Assembly (NCBI GenBank): GCA_036525535.1
Contig: DATDAH010000022.1
Coordinates: 1-18,209, forward strand
Direction of reading: 5' to 3'
Length of the DNA stretch: 18,209 nt
Source: DATDAH01 sp036525535
GTDB lineage: Bacteria; Actinomycetota; Acidimicrobiia; Acidimicrobiales; DATDAH01
Position 1 is the stretch's first letter. Each line of letters opens with the position of its first letter. Shown here piece by piece: positions 6,709 through 13,128 of the stretch. The notes under the pieces are model-generated. The model made no database searches. It had not been told where the DNA came from and saw only the letters and a program-made list of their open reading frames with translations. Made by a program: the position numbers and the translations under genes.

Positions 6709-6718
6709 AGCGTACGCT
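6709..6718. promoter_or_regulatory. Divergent palindromic promoter AGCGTACGCT
   Basis: The 10-bp perfect palindrome places TACGCT on each strand. On the minus strand it ends six bases before the GTG at 6702. On the plus strand it ends seven bases before the ATG at 6726. Both genes lack a Shine-Dalgarno sequence. The two start codons are only 23 bases apart, so both transcripts would be leaderless and the two -10 hexamers overlap by two bases. Confidence 0.55.
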
Positions 6719-6725
6719 CCGGCCC

Positions 6726-7079
6726 ATGGCCCGACCGTCGGCCCCTCTGACCGTCCCGTGGCGCACCGCCATGCGAGAACGCCACGTCGCCGCCCCGCGG
6801 GAGGCCGCCTGGGTCATCCTCCTCCACCTCCTCGGCTCGAGCCCCGACGACCTCTCGGTCGAGCCGCCGTGGCGTCACGTCCGTCGCCTGACCATCCCCG
6901 GTGTCGAGCACGGGGAGACGACAGTGACCCTGCGCGACGACGGCCCCGAGTGCCACCTGGCCTGGTGTGCGGGGCTCGCCGCCGAGGTCGACGACACCAC
7001 GGCCGACGCCCTGCTGGACCAGCTGGCCGCTGACGGCGAGGAGCTGCTGGGGCGAGTCGAGCGGGGCGCCACCGCATGA
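6726..7079 (+). CDS. Small SRPBCC-like protein
   Basis: A 117-aa protein. The segment MRERHVAAPREAAWVILLHLL resembles the first strand and helix of SRPBCC (START-like, polyketide cyclase/dehydrase) domains, and the remainder alternates strands (RRLTIPG, ETTVTLRD, ECHLAWCAGL) before a long C-terminal helix, consistent with a shortened helix-grip fold. That assignment is by pattern only; ligand unknown. The ATG at 6726 follows TACGCT by seven bases without a ribosome site, supporting a leaderless start; the ATG at 6771 is an alternative closer to the domain edge. Its TGA overlaps the ATG of the acetyltransferase gene (ATGA, 7076-7079), so the two proteins are probably made together. Confidence 0.6.
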   Translation: MARPSAPLTVPWRTAMRERHVAAPREAAWVILLHLLGSSPDDLSVEPPWRHVRRLTIPGVEHGETTVTLRDDGPECHLAWCAGLAAEVDDTTADALLDQLAADGEELLGRVERGATA

Positions 7080-7867
7080 GCGACGAAGCGCTGACCACCG
7101 GTTGGGAGGCGGACCTCCCGGCCGAGGACTCCCTGCTCCGGGCCTACGTGCTGGCCACCGTCGAGCGCAGCGAGCAGCTCGCCCGGTCGGGTGGGGGTCG
7201 CTTCGAGGCGACCGAGCGAGCGTCCTTCGCCGACGCCGGGTCGCCGGTGCTGTTCGACAACGCCGTCGTGTTCACCCGACCGCTCCCGGCCGACGAGGCC
7301 CGGGCGGCCGTGCAGGACGCCCTCGCCTTCTTCCCGCCCGACCGGCCGTTCGTGGTGTTCTCGGCCTGGCCGGTCCCCGGCGCGGACGACCTCGGCATCG
7401 CGCTGATGGGCCATCCCCCGTTCATGTTCCGCCCGGTCGGCCCGCCACCCCCCGGACATGACGCCGGCCTCGACATCCGTCCCGTCACCGACACCGACGG
7501 CCTCGAGGTCTTCTTCCGGACCATCGTCGAGGCCTACCCGATGCCCGGCGGGCCCAGCGTGCTGAGCGACACCCGGATACTCGACTCCGACATCCGGCTG
7601 TGGGTGGGCTACGAGGGGGATCGCGCCGTCGGCACGGCTGGGGTGATCGTGGCCCACGGCGTCAACGACGTCGAGTGGATCAGCGTCTACGACGACTGCC
7701 GGGGCAAGGGCTACGGCGCCGCCCTGACCTGGGCCGCCACGCTGGCCGACCCGAGCCTCCCCGCCGTGCTCATCGCCAGCGACCCCGGCCAGCCCGTGTA
7801 CGAGCGCATGGGCTACATCCGGCTGACCCGCATGAGCGTGTGGTTCCGCCCCCCTGAGGGCGGCTAG
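7076..7867 (+). CDS. GNAT family N-acetyltransferase with extra N-terminal domain
   Basis: A 263-aa protein whose C-terminal half is a GNAT domain. DIRPVTDTDGLEVFFRTIVEAYP begins it, VEWISVYDDCRGKGYGAALTWAATLA carries the acetyl-CoA pyrophosphate-binding loop (residues 208-216), and QPVYERMGYIRL forms the usual closing motif. Residues 1-130 form a separate region with FVVFSAWPVPGADDLGIALMGHPPFMFRP, possibly a degenerate second GNAT-like half; I cannot name it. The enzyme is predicted to transfer an acetyl group from acetyl-CoA to an unknown amine. The ATG lies within the stop of the preceding gene (ATGA), indicating translational coupling. The TAG stop is ten bases before the next ATG. Confidence 0.85.
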   Translation: MSDEALTTGWEADLPAEDSLLRAYVLATVERSEQLARSGGGRFEATERASFADAGSPVLFDNAVVFTRPLPADEARAAVQDALAFFPPDRPFVVFSAWPVPGADDLGIALMGHPPFMFRPVGPPPPGHDAGLDIRPVTDTDGLEVFFRTIVEAYPMPGGPSVLSDTRILDSDIRLWVGYEGDRAVGTAGVIVAHGVNDVEWISVYDDCRGKGYGAALTWAATLADPSLPAVLIASDPGQPVYERMGYIRLTRMSVWFRPPEGG

Positions 7868-7877
7868 ACCACAGCCC

Positions 7878-8750
7878 ATGCGGTTCTCCTACGCGGAGTC
7901 GATGACCGACCCCGCCAACTACCTGCCCCTGGCCCGAGCGGTGGAAGCGGCGGGCTACTCGTCGTTCATCGTCCCCGACAGCATCTGCTATCCGGAGGTG
8001 TCGGACTCGACGTACCCCTACACGCCGGACGGGAACCGGGAGTTCCTTGACGGGGCGCCGTTCATCGAGCCGTTCACGCTCATCCCGGCGATGGCCGCGG
8101 TCACCGAGACCCTGCGCTTCACCACCTTCGTCGTGAAGCTCCCCATCCGGCACCCGGTGCTGGTGGCCAAGCAGGCCGGCTCGGTGGCGGTGATGACGAA
8201 CAACCGCTTCGGCTTCGGCGTGGGCACCAGCCCCTGGCCGGAGGACTACGACATCTGCGACGTCCCCTGGGAGCGACGGGGGAAGCGCATGGACGAGATG
8301 ATCGACATCATCCGGGGCCTCACCACCGAGGGCTACTTCGACTACGACGGCGAGATCTTCCAGCTCCAGTCCGTGAAGATGAGCCCGACCCCGACCGAGC
8401 CGATCCCGATCCTCATCGGCGGCCACGGCGAGCTCGCCCTGAAGCGGGCGGCCGAGCGCGGCGACGGCTGGATGCACGCCGGGGGTGACCCGGACGAGCT
8501 GGCGCGCTGCCTGGACCGACTGAAGGAGCTGCGGACGATGCTGGGGCGGGAGAACGACCCCTTCGAGATCCACGTCATCAGCTTCGACGCCTGGAGCGTC
8601 GAGGGCGCCCACCGCCTGGAGGACCTCGGGGTCACCGACGCCATCGTCGGCTTCCGGGACGCCTACCAGCCCGGCCCCGACACCCAACCCCTGCAGGACA
8701 AGATCGACGCGCTGAACCAGTTCGCCGACGAGGTCGTCGCAAAGGTCTGA
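7878..8750 (+). CDS. LLM-class F420-dependent oxidoreductase
   Basis: A 290-aa luciferase-like TIM-barrel protein starting MRFSYAESMTDPANYLPLARAVEAAGYSSFIVPD. It has the typical TLRFTTFVVKLPIRHPVLVAKQAGSVAVMTNNRFGFGVGTSPW barrel segment, then PIPILIGGHGELALKRAAERGDGWMHAG, the cofactor-phosphate loop region of this family. It is the third member of this superfamily in the window and differs clearly in sequence from the other two, so it is not a recent duplicate. It probably uses F420; substrate unknown. The ATG at 7878 is ten bases after the acetyltransferase stop, with no strong ribosome site and TAGACC, a weak -10-like match, overlapping the previous stop codon. It ends nine bases before the stop of the convergent transporter gene. 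Confidence 0.9.
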   Translation: MRFSYAESMTDPANYLPLARAVEAAGYSSFIVPDSICYPEVSDSTYPYTPDGNREFLDGAPFIEPFTLIPAMAAVTETLRFTTFVVKLPIRHPVLVAKQAGSVAVMTNNRFGFGVGTSPWPEDYDICDVPWERRGKRMDEMIDIIRGLTTEGYFDYDGEIFQLQSVKMSPTPTEPIPILIGGHGELALKRAAERGDGWMHAGGDPDELARCLDRLKELRTMLGRENDPFEIHVISFDAWSVEGAHRLEDLGVTDAIVGFRDAYQPGPDTQPLQDKIDALNQFADEVVAKV

Positions 8751-8759
8751 CGACGGCCT

Positions 8760-9614
8760 TCAGCCCACGCTCAGCAGGACCAGTCCGACCATCGCCGCGG
8801 CCAGCGCCGCGACCTGCAGGGTCCGGAGGCGCTCGCCCAGCACGAGGGCGGCCAGGAGCACGGTCCCCGCCGGGTAGAGGTTGGCGGCGGGGGCCACCAG
8901 CGACACGAGGTCCTGACGCAGGGCGAGCACGAGGAGGGCCACCGCCGTGGCGTCGAAGAACCCACTGGCCACCATTGGCCGCCGAGCGGGCTCAGGCGCC
9001 ACGAGGGACACGCGGGCGATGACCAGGCCGATGGTCAGGATGGGGATGGCCGTGAAGTGGGCGATCATCGGCGGCCAGAGGCCGGCCGCTTCGCGGGTCT
9101 CGGACAGGCAGATGAGGATGACGCCGAAGGCCAGGCCCGCCCCCACCGCCATCAGTGCGGCCCGGCGGTCGTCGCCCCCCTCCAGCGCGGTGTCCGTGGC
9201 CGCGCCCTCGCTGCGGGCCAGCACGACGGCGGCCGACAGCGTGACCACCGCGCCGAGCAGCGCCACCGGACCGGGGCGTTCGCCGTTGGCCAGGCCCCAC
9301 GCGATGGGCACCACCCCGCCGACCGCCGCGCTGACCGGGGCCACCACGGCCATCCGTCCCACCGCGAACCCGCCGAACAACAGCCCCAGCCCGGCCACGG
9401 CGGCCACCCCCGCGACCATGCTCAGGGCGACGTCCCGACCGTCCGGTCCGTGGTCGGTCAGGAGCAGGAGGTAGACGGTCAGGGGCACGAGGCCGATGGC
9501 CTGGTTGGCGAGCACGACGAGCCACGGATTGGCCCGGCGCGAGGCCATGCCGCCGAAGAAGTCGGCACACGAGAACGCGGCCGATGCCGCCAGGCCGAGC
9601 AGGACCGCCACCAC
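8760..9614 (-). CDS. EamA/DMT-type membrane transporter
   Basis: A 284-aa polytopic membrane protein with about ten hydrophobic segments in two similar halves, the layout of EamA (drug/metabolite transporter) proteins. Recognisable parts are FSCADFFGGMASRRANPWLVVLANQAIGLVPL near the N-terminus, VAPVSAAVGGVVPIAWGLANGERPG closing the first half, and LVSLVAPAANLYPAGTVLLAALVLGERLRTLQ closing the second, where GERL is the usual EamA ending. It is expected to export a small metabolite across the cytoplasmic membrane; substrate unknown. The frame stays open far upstream into the opposite gene, but the real start is probably the GTG at 9614, eight bases after TAGGGT; the GTG at 9611 is an alternative. 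Two segments are joined by an acidic loop (ALEGGDDRR). Confidence 0.85.
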   Translation of the reverse strand: MVAVLLGLAASAAFSCADFFGGMASRRANPWLVVLANQAIGLVPLTVYLLLLTDHGPDGRDVALSMVAGVAAVAGLGLLFGGFAVGRMAVVAPVSAAVGGVVPIAWGLANGERPGPVALLGAVVTLSAAVVLARSEGAATDTALEGGDDRRAALMAVGAGLAFGVILICLSETREAAGLWPPMIAHFTAIPILTIGLVIARVSLVAPEPARRPMVASGFFDATAVALLVLALRQDLVSLVAPAANLYPAGTVLLAALVLGERLRTLQVAALAAAMVGLVLLSVG

Positions 9615-9622
9615 GGGGCGAG

Positions 9623-9632
9623 ACCCTAGGGT
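9623..9632. promoter_or_regulatory. Divergent palindromic promoter ACCCTAGGGT
   Basis: A 10-bp perfect palindrome gives TAGGGT on each strand. On the plus strand it ends seven bases before the ATG of the 12-codon leader ORF at 9640. On the minus strand it ends eight bases before the GTG of the transporter at 9614. No ribosome site precedes either start. It is the same arrangement as at 6709-6718 with different sequence. Confidence 0.5.
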
Positions 9633-9639
9633 GAGGCCG

Positions 9640-9678
9640 ATGAGCAGCGGCACGGACGTGACGCCTCCGGCAGCATGA
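9640..9678 (+). CDS. 12-codon leader peptide coupled to the isomerase-family gene
   Basis: ATG at 9640 begins MSSGTDVTPPAA and ends at TGA 9676-9678, which overlaps the ATG of the next gene (ATGA). TAGGGT seven bases upstream suggests a leaderless start, and the downstream ATG has no visible Shine-Dalgarno sequence, so translation of the leader would be needed to deliver ribosomes. The peptide has two adjacent prolines, which could slow ribosomes, but no clear attenuator hairpin is seen. It matches the design at 793-846. Confidence 0.45.
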   Translation: MSSGTDVTPPAA

Positions 9679-10346
9679 GCGTTCTCGACCTCTGGGCGGC
9701 CGCCCAAGCGGACATGAGTGCGCTGGGGCGGGGCCTGCCGGCCGACGAGGCCGACGCCCCCGTGCCGGCCTGTCCGGTGTGGACGGTCCGCGACGTGTTC
9801 GCCCATCAGGCCGGCGTGGCCAGCGACATCCTGGGCGGACGGCTGGAGGGCGTGACCACGGACCCGTGGACCCAGCGCCAGGTCGAGGAGCGGGAGGGGC
9901 GCACGTTGGCCGAGATCCTGGAGGAGTGGGACGCCGACGCCCCTCGCCTCATCGAGGCCATGGCCCCCCTCGGCGACGCCGTGGATCCCCGCATGGTCAT
10001 CGACGTGTGGACCCACGACCAGGACGTGCGGGGCGCCGTCGGTCGCCCCGGCCAGCGCAACGGCGAGCGGGCCGAATGGGTGGGCGACCGCTTCCGGGAT
10101 CACTTGGCCGAGGAGGTCGAGCGGGCCGAGCTGGCGCCGCTGGTCGTCGACTTCGGTGACCGGCCCGTGGCCGGAGGGTCGGTCGGCGTGAGCCGTTTCG
10201 AGTTCTGTCGAGCCTTGGTCGGCCGCCGCAGCCTGGACCAGATCCGTCGGTGGACCTGGACCGTCGACGACCCCGAGCCGTACGTCGGCCTGATCCCGGT
10301 CTTCACCGCCCGAGCGGATGCCCTGATCGAGCCGGAGGCACCGTGA
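9675..10346 (+). CDS. Maleylpyruvate isomerase/mycothiol-dependent family protein (TIGR03083-like)
   Basis: A 223-aa DinB-like protein of the mycothiol-dependent maleylpyruvate isomerase family. The N-terminal half contains CPVWTVRDVFAHQAGVASDI with His44, and the motif DVWTHDQDVRGAVGRPG follows (Asp110 and His114). His44 plus the Asp-x3-His pair corresponds to the metal triad of this family. Members use mycothiol, the low-molecular-weight thiol of actinobacteria, or serve as thiol transferases of unknown substrate, so maleylpyruvate itself need not be the substrate. The C-terminal half (VDFGDRPVAGGSVGVSRFEFCRALVGRRS) matches the usual second domain. The start overlaps the leader ORF stop, and the TGA overlaps the GTG of the DUF3039 gene. 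Soluble, cytoplasmic. Confidence 0.85.
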   Translation: MSVLDLWAAAQADMSALGRGLPADEADAPVPACPVWTVRDVFAHQAGVASDILGGRLEGVTTDPWTQRQVEEREGRTLAEILEEWDADAPRLIEAMAPLGDAVDPRMVIDVWTHDQDVRGAVGRPGQRNGERAEWVGDRFRDHLAEEVERAELAPLVVDFGDRPVAGGSVGVSRFEFCRALVGRRSLDQIRRWTWTVDDPEPYVGLIPVFTARADALIEPEAP

Positions 10347-10576
10347 GCTCCACCGAGCTGATCCCCGATCCCGTCACCACCGACACCGGCGAGCCCGAGG
10401 TGGCCCACATCGCCCCCGCGGCCGACGTGAACCGGGCCTACGTGACCGGCGAGGCGATCACCGCGCTGTGTGGGGTGGTCTTCGTCCCCACCCGGGATCC
10501 CAACCGCTACCCGGTCTGTGCCCCCTGCAAGGCCGTCCTCGACCAGATCAAAGCCGGCCGCGGCGGTACCAACTGA
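10343..10576 (+). CDS. DUF3039 family small cysteine-rich protein
   Basis: This 77-aa protein has the DUF3039 signature: AYVTGEAITALCGVVFVPTRDPNRYPVCAPCKAVLDQI. Cys43, Cys59 and Cys62, together with His22, look like a zinc-ribbon-type metal site. DUF3039 is, from memory, restricted to actinobacteria and of unknown function. The GTG start lies within the stop of the preceding gene (GTGA), with GGAGG at 10334-10338 four bases upstream, somewhat close but supportive. Upstream in-frame sequence is arginine- and proline-rich shadow of the previous gene and not part of it. It is the last gene of its unit, convergent with adenosine deaminase. Confidence 0.85.
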   Translation: MSSTELIPDPVTTDTGEPEVAHIAPAADVNRAYVTGEAITALCGVVFVPTRDPNRYPVCAPCKAVLDQIKAGRGGTN

Positions 10577-10644
10577 CCGGAGCACTCCGTTCTGGGGCCT
10601 GTCGTTTGTGACCCACCGCGAGGTTCAGGTTTCCAGACAGGCGG

Positions 10645-11655
10645 TCAGGGCCAGCCGGCGGTGACTTTGGCGGCGACGGCGGCCTGGGTGGGGACGTCGC
10701 AGAAGGCGGCGGCGACGGCGGCGTGCTGGGCGGCGGCCAGCTCGGTGTCGGTGAAGCCGTGGTGCTCGGCCCAGAGGCCCAGCTCCCGGGACGTGGTCGT
10801 GGTGGTGATGGCCCGGTCGTCGGGGTTGACCGTCACCACGAAGCCGGCGTCGAGCAGGCGGCGCACCGGGTGCTGCTCCACCGGCAGGCCCAGGCAGGCG
10901 TTGGAGGTCACGCACACCTCGAGGGGCAGGCCCTGCTCACGGACCTCCTGGGCCACCGGCCCGTCGAGGTCGTCGACCAGCCGCCAGCCGTGGCCGATGC
11001 GGTCAGGCTGGACGGCCAGGGCCGAGGCGATGCTCTCGATGCCGTCCATCTCGCCCGCGTGGACGGTCCGGCCCAGCCCGGCCTCGCCGGCCACGGCGTA
11101 GGCGTCGGCGAAGTCCGTCGCCGGACAGCCGACCTCGGCGCCGGCGATGTCGTAGCCCACCACGCCCCGGTCACCCCAGGCCACGGCCAGCCGGGCCGCC
11201 TCCAGCCCGAGGGCGGGGCCGTCCTCCCGGATCCCGCAGACGATCAGGCGGGCGACGGTGCCGGTGGCCGCCTCCCCCTCGGCCAGGCCGGCGATGACGG
11301 CAGCCATCACCTCGTCGCCACCCAGGCCCGACCGTTGGTGGCTGAGGGGGCCGAAACGGGTCTCCAGGTAGACGACGCCGTCGGCGGCCACGTCCTCCAC
11401 CGCCTCGCGGGCCACTCGGCGCAGCGAGTCGGCGTCCTGCAGCAGCGAGATGACCAAGTGGAAGCGGGACCAGGCCTCGGGGAACGGCATGCCCGGGCGA
11501 AGCGTGAACCAGTCGGCCAGCTCGGCCTCGGCCACCGGCAGCCCGACCCCTTGGCCCGCGGCCAGGTCCACCACGGTGGCCGGCCGTACGCCGCCGTCGA
11601 GGTGGTCGTGCAGGACCACCTTGGGCCGGTCCCGGAACCGGTTCTCGTCGCTCAT
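10645..11655 (-). CDS. add: Adenosine deaminase
   Basis: A 336-aa metal-dependent deaminase that converts adenosine (or deoxyadenosine) to inosine in purine salvage. All key motifs are present. LHDHLDGG has His16 and His18 as metal ligands, TVHAGE has His199 and the catalytic Glu202, RIGHG precedes the catalytic histidine region, and VTVNPDDRA has Asp279 and Asp280. TSNACLGLP (250-258) is the conserved TSN strand. Length is normal for bacterial enzymes. One variation is TVNPDD rather than the commoner SLNTDDP, and the run of six threonines after it is unusual; relatives acting on other adenosine-like substrates (aminodeoxyfutalosine deaminase) are a minor alternative. The ATG at 11655 has TAGGCT nine bases upstream and no ribosome site. 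Single-gene unit. Confidence 0.92.
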   Translation of the reverse strand: MSDENRFRDRPKVVLHDHLDGGVRPATVVDLAAGQGVGLPVAEAELADWFTLRPGMPFPEAWSRFHLVISLLQDADSLRRVAREAVEDVAADGVVYLETRFGPLSHQRSGLGGDEVMAAVIAGLAEGEAATGTVARLIVCGIREDGPALGLEAARLAVAWGDRGVVGYDIAGAEVGCPATDFADAYAVAGEAGLGRTVHAGEMDGIESIASALAVQPDRIGHGWRLVDDLDGPVAQEVREQGLPLEVCVTSNACLGLPVEQHPVRRLLDAGFVVTVNPDDRAITTTTTSRELGLWAEHHGFTDTELAAAQHAAVAAAFCDVPTQAAVAAKVTAGWP

Positions 11656-11664
11656 CGGGCCCGG

Positions 11665-11670
11665 AGCCTA
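11665..11670 (-). promoter_or_regulatory. Predicted -10 element (TAGGCT) for adenosine deaminase
   Basis: On the minus strand TAGGCT ends nine bases before the ATG at 11655, slightly farther than the other TANNNT elements in the window but without any competing Shine-Dalgarno sequence. Confidence 0.35.
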
Positions 11671-11707
11671 GGACCCACTTCGCCGGCCGGACCGCCCACG
11701 GTGTGCA

Positions 11708-12250
11708 ATGGGGGGCGTGAGCCGCACCACCCGCGTCGGGCCCGTCGACGGCTTCTGGGCGACCGTCGACGAGTGGGCGGCGGAGGTGGTCGAGCCGTCG
11801 CGGGTGCGGGCGTGGTGGACGAGCCGTTGCCGCCTCGAGGCTGTGGCCGGCCCCTACCTCGACGTGACCGGTGACGCGGCGGCGCTCGATCGCCGGCTGA
11901 CGCCCGTCCGCGACCCCGTCGCCAACCGGGGGATCGCCGTGGCCGACGACGACGCCCTCCGCTCCGCCCTGGTCGACGCCGGAGTCCCGTTCCGGGTCGT
12001 CCCCGCCGCCCGCCGCTACCGCTGGAACGGCCCCCTGCTCACCCCCGTGGTCCTGGAGCTCCACGTCAGCGGCGACGAGGCCACCCTCCAGGCCTGGTGG
12101 GAGGACGTCTGGGCGTCGTGGCCCACCATCCGCCTCGGCCGCGAGTCCACCGCCCAGCGCCCCCCTCGCCGCGCCACCCCCATCGCCCAGATCACACGCC
12201 TCTTCGCCGCCCTCGGCCACGAACCCCTCCAACGCCAGGACAACGTGTAG
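11708..12250 (+). CDS. Protein of unknown function
   Basis: A 180-aa soluble protein beginning MGGVSRTTRVGPVDGFWATVDEWAAEVV. I do not recognise a family. It is tryptophan-rich in two helical parts (FWATVDEWAA, RVRAWWTSR; TLQAWWEDVWASWPTI), with a central strand-rich area (GPYLDVTGDAA, YRWNGPLLTPVVLELHVSG). The C-terminal 30 residues (RPPRRATPIAQITRLFAALGHEPLQ) are basic and possibly flexible. No signal peptide or membrane segment. The start is uncertain: the ATG at 11708 and the GTG at 11717 are both possible. TGCAAT ends seven bases before the GTG, which would fit a leaderless start there. It is divergent from adenosine deaminase and followed by a 119-base gap. Reading frame and codon use look genuine (C/G-rich third positions). 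Confidence 0.6.
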   Translation: MGGVSRTTRVGPVDGFWATVDEWAAEVVEPSRVRAWWTSRCRLEAVAGPYLDVTGDAAALDRRLTPVRDPVANRGIAVADDDALRSALVDAGVPFRVVPAARRYRWNGPLLTPVVLELHVSGDEATLQAWWEDVWASWPTIRLGRESTAQRPPRRATPIAQITRLFAALGHEPLQRQDNV

Positions 12251-12336
12251 GCGCTGCGCAGTCGGAGCGGAGCAGCATCGCCGATCCGCAGCTTCGGCGG
12301 AGCCGCACTTGCTGAACGAAGCGAAGCCAGTCGAGT
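12251..12336. other. Intergenic stretch with purine-rich near-repeats
   Basis: Between the unknown gene and the sigma-like gene lies DNA with short related units (GGAGCGGAGCAG, GGCGGAGCCGCA, CGAAGCGAAGCCAG) and CAGTCG occurring near both ends. It has no convincing reading frame, no perfect hairpin and no RNA gene that I can recognise. It is visibly less GC-rich than the flanking genes toward its right end. Confidence 0.3.
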
Positions 12337-12369
12337 TTGAGTGTCACACCCCCTGGGGAGGATGACCCC

Positions 12370-13026
12370 ATGGAGAGGGACAGGCGAGTTCGGTTGGAAA
12401 CGCTCATGGCACGGCTGGCGGCAGGCGAGACGAGCGCGGCGTTCGTCCTGGCCATGGACTTCAGCGCGCCCATCGGGGCGGCGGTGCGTGCGCACCTCGC
12501 CGATCTGGGGGTCCACGACGTCGACCGGGACGAACTGGACTCGTTGGTCATCGACGTGTGCACGATGCTGGCCGGCATCGCCGGGGCCTGGCGGGCCGAC
12601 GGCGGGGCCGCGCCCTGGCAGTGGGCCTACCACCGGGTCCGTCAGGTGGTCAGCGGGTTCGTCGGCCAGCACGCCGACGCCCTGGACGAGGCCCTGCTCG
12701 ACCGTCCGGCGCCGGCCGCGGCGCCGGGCGCCGAGCCGGACCTGGTGGATCTCCTCGACGGCCTCTGCGCCGACTGGCCTCTGGTGGCGCTGGTCCGCGA
12801 GGGCCTCGAGGTCGTGGCCAGCGCCCGCGACCGGGCGATCCTGCTCGAGGTCGAGGTCCAGGCGGCCATGGGCGACCCCTCCCCCGCGCTCACCATCGCC
12901 GTCGAGCGGGGCATGCAGCCCGCCGCGGTGCGCCAGGTGGTGTCGCGGACACGGCGCCGCCTGCAGGCCCTGGCCGCCGGCGACGAGCGCTTCGCCCCGC
13001 TGGCGGAGCTCGCGTTGGCCGCCTGA
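12370..13026 (+). CDS. Sigma-70-like regulatory protein (predicted)
   Basis: A 218-aa protein with the layout of a sigma-70 family member. LMARLAAGETSAAFVLAMDFSAPIGAAVRAHLADLG resembles the opening of region 2. DRDELDSLVIDVCTMLAGIAGAW followed by APWQWAYHRVRQVVSGFVG resembles the end of region 2, including the tryptophan-rich promoter-melting part. Residues 150-200 (ARDRAILLEVEVQAAMGDPSPALTIAVERGMQPAAVRQVVSRTRRRLQAL) look like a region-4 helix-turn-helix with a basic recognition helix. The match is weak and it may be a sigma-like DNA-binding protein rather than a working sigma factor. The ATG at 12370 was chosen because GGGGAGG (12355-12361) lies eight bases upstream, one of the few strong ribosome sites here; a TTG at 12337 is unlikely. 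No anti-sigma gene adjoins it. Confidence 0.65.
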   Translation: MERDRRVRLETLMARLAAGETSAAFVLAMDFSAPIGAAVRAHLADLGVHDVDRDELDSLVIDVCTMLAGIAGAWRADGGAAPWQWAYHRVRQVVSGFVGQHADALDEALLDRPAPAAAPGAEPDLVDLLDGLCADWPLVALVREGLEVVASARDRAILLEVEVQAAMGDPSPALTIAVERGMQPAAVRQVVSRTRRRLQALAAGDERFAPLAELALAA

Positions 13027-13061
13027 CCCGCGGCTGTGCCCGATGTCACGGCGAATCCCCC

Positions 13062-13090
13062 TAGACAGATTCGCTACGCTACCGTAGCGT
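13062..13090 (+). promoter_or_regulatory. Predicted promoter of the efflux operon (-35 TAGACA, -10 TAGCGT)
   Basis: TAGACA at 13062-13067 matches TTGACA in five of six positions. A 17-base spacer leads to TAGCGT at 13085-13090, which fits TANNNT. The palindromic operator covers the spacer and the -10 box. Unlike most units here, this one has a leader of about 30 bases and a good Shine-Dalgarno sequence (AGGAGG, 13115-13120) eight bases before the GTG. Confidence 0.55.
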
Positions 13091-13095
13091 AGCGA
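13071..13095. promoter_or_regulatory. Palindromic operator, probable TetR-family binding site
   Basis: A perfect 12-base inverted repeat, TCGCTACGCTAC and GTAGCGTAGCGA, separated by a single C. It has the size and symmetry of a TetR-family operator, and it overlaps the -10 region of the promoter for the efflux gene whose own downstream partner is a TetR regulator. Binding would block RNA polymerase. No other perfect palindrome of this sequence was found in the window. Confidence 0.75.
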
Positions 13096-13128
13096 TAGCT
13101 CGCGATCCGCCCTCAGGAGGCACCCCCC

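Noticed and set aside
2795..8750. The three LLM oxidoreductases (including 843-1883) as recent tandem duplicates
   Set aside because: Their sequences differ throughout in motifs and length (346, 297 and 290 aa), so they are separate subfamilies rather than local copies.
9615..10103. N-terminal extension of the EamA transporter frame
   Set aside because: It is antisense to the isomerase-family gene and has shadow-type composition; the membrane segments begin just after the GTG at 9614, which also has a promoter-like hexamer.
10577..10644. Possible terminator between DUF3039 and adenosine deaminase: GCCTGTC (10597-10603) and GACAGGC (10636-10642)
   Set aside because: Arms of seven bases with a 32-base loop that has no good internal pairing; too weak to annotate.
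12341..13087. Alternative plus-strand frame over the sigma-like gene
   Set aside because: It is rich in Arg, Ser, Trp and Pro, shows no motif, and has no ribosome site at its start; the frame from 12370 has sigma-like motifs and GGGGAGG.
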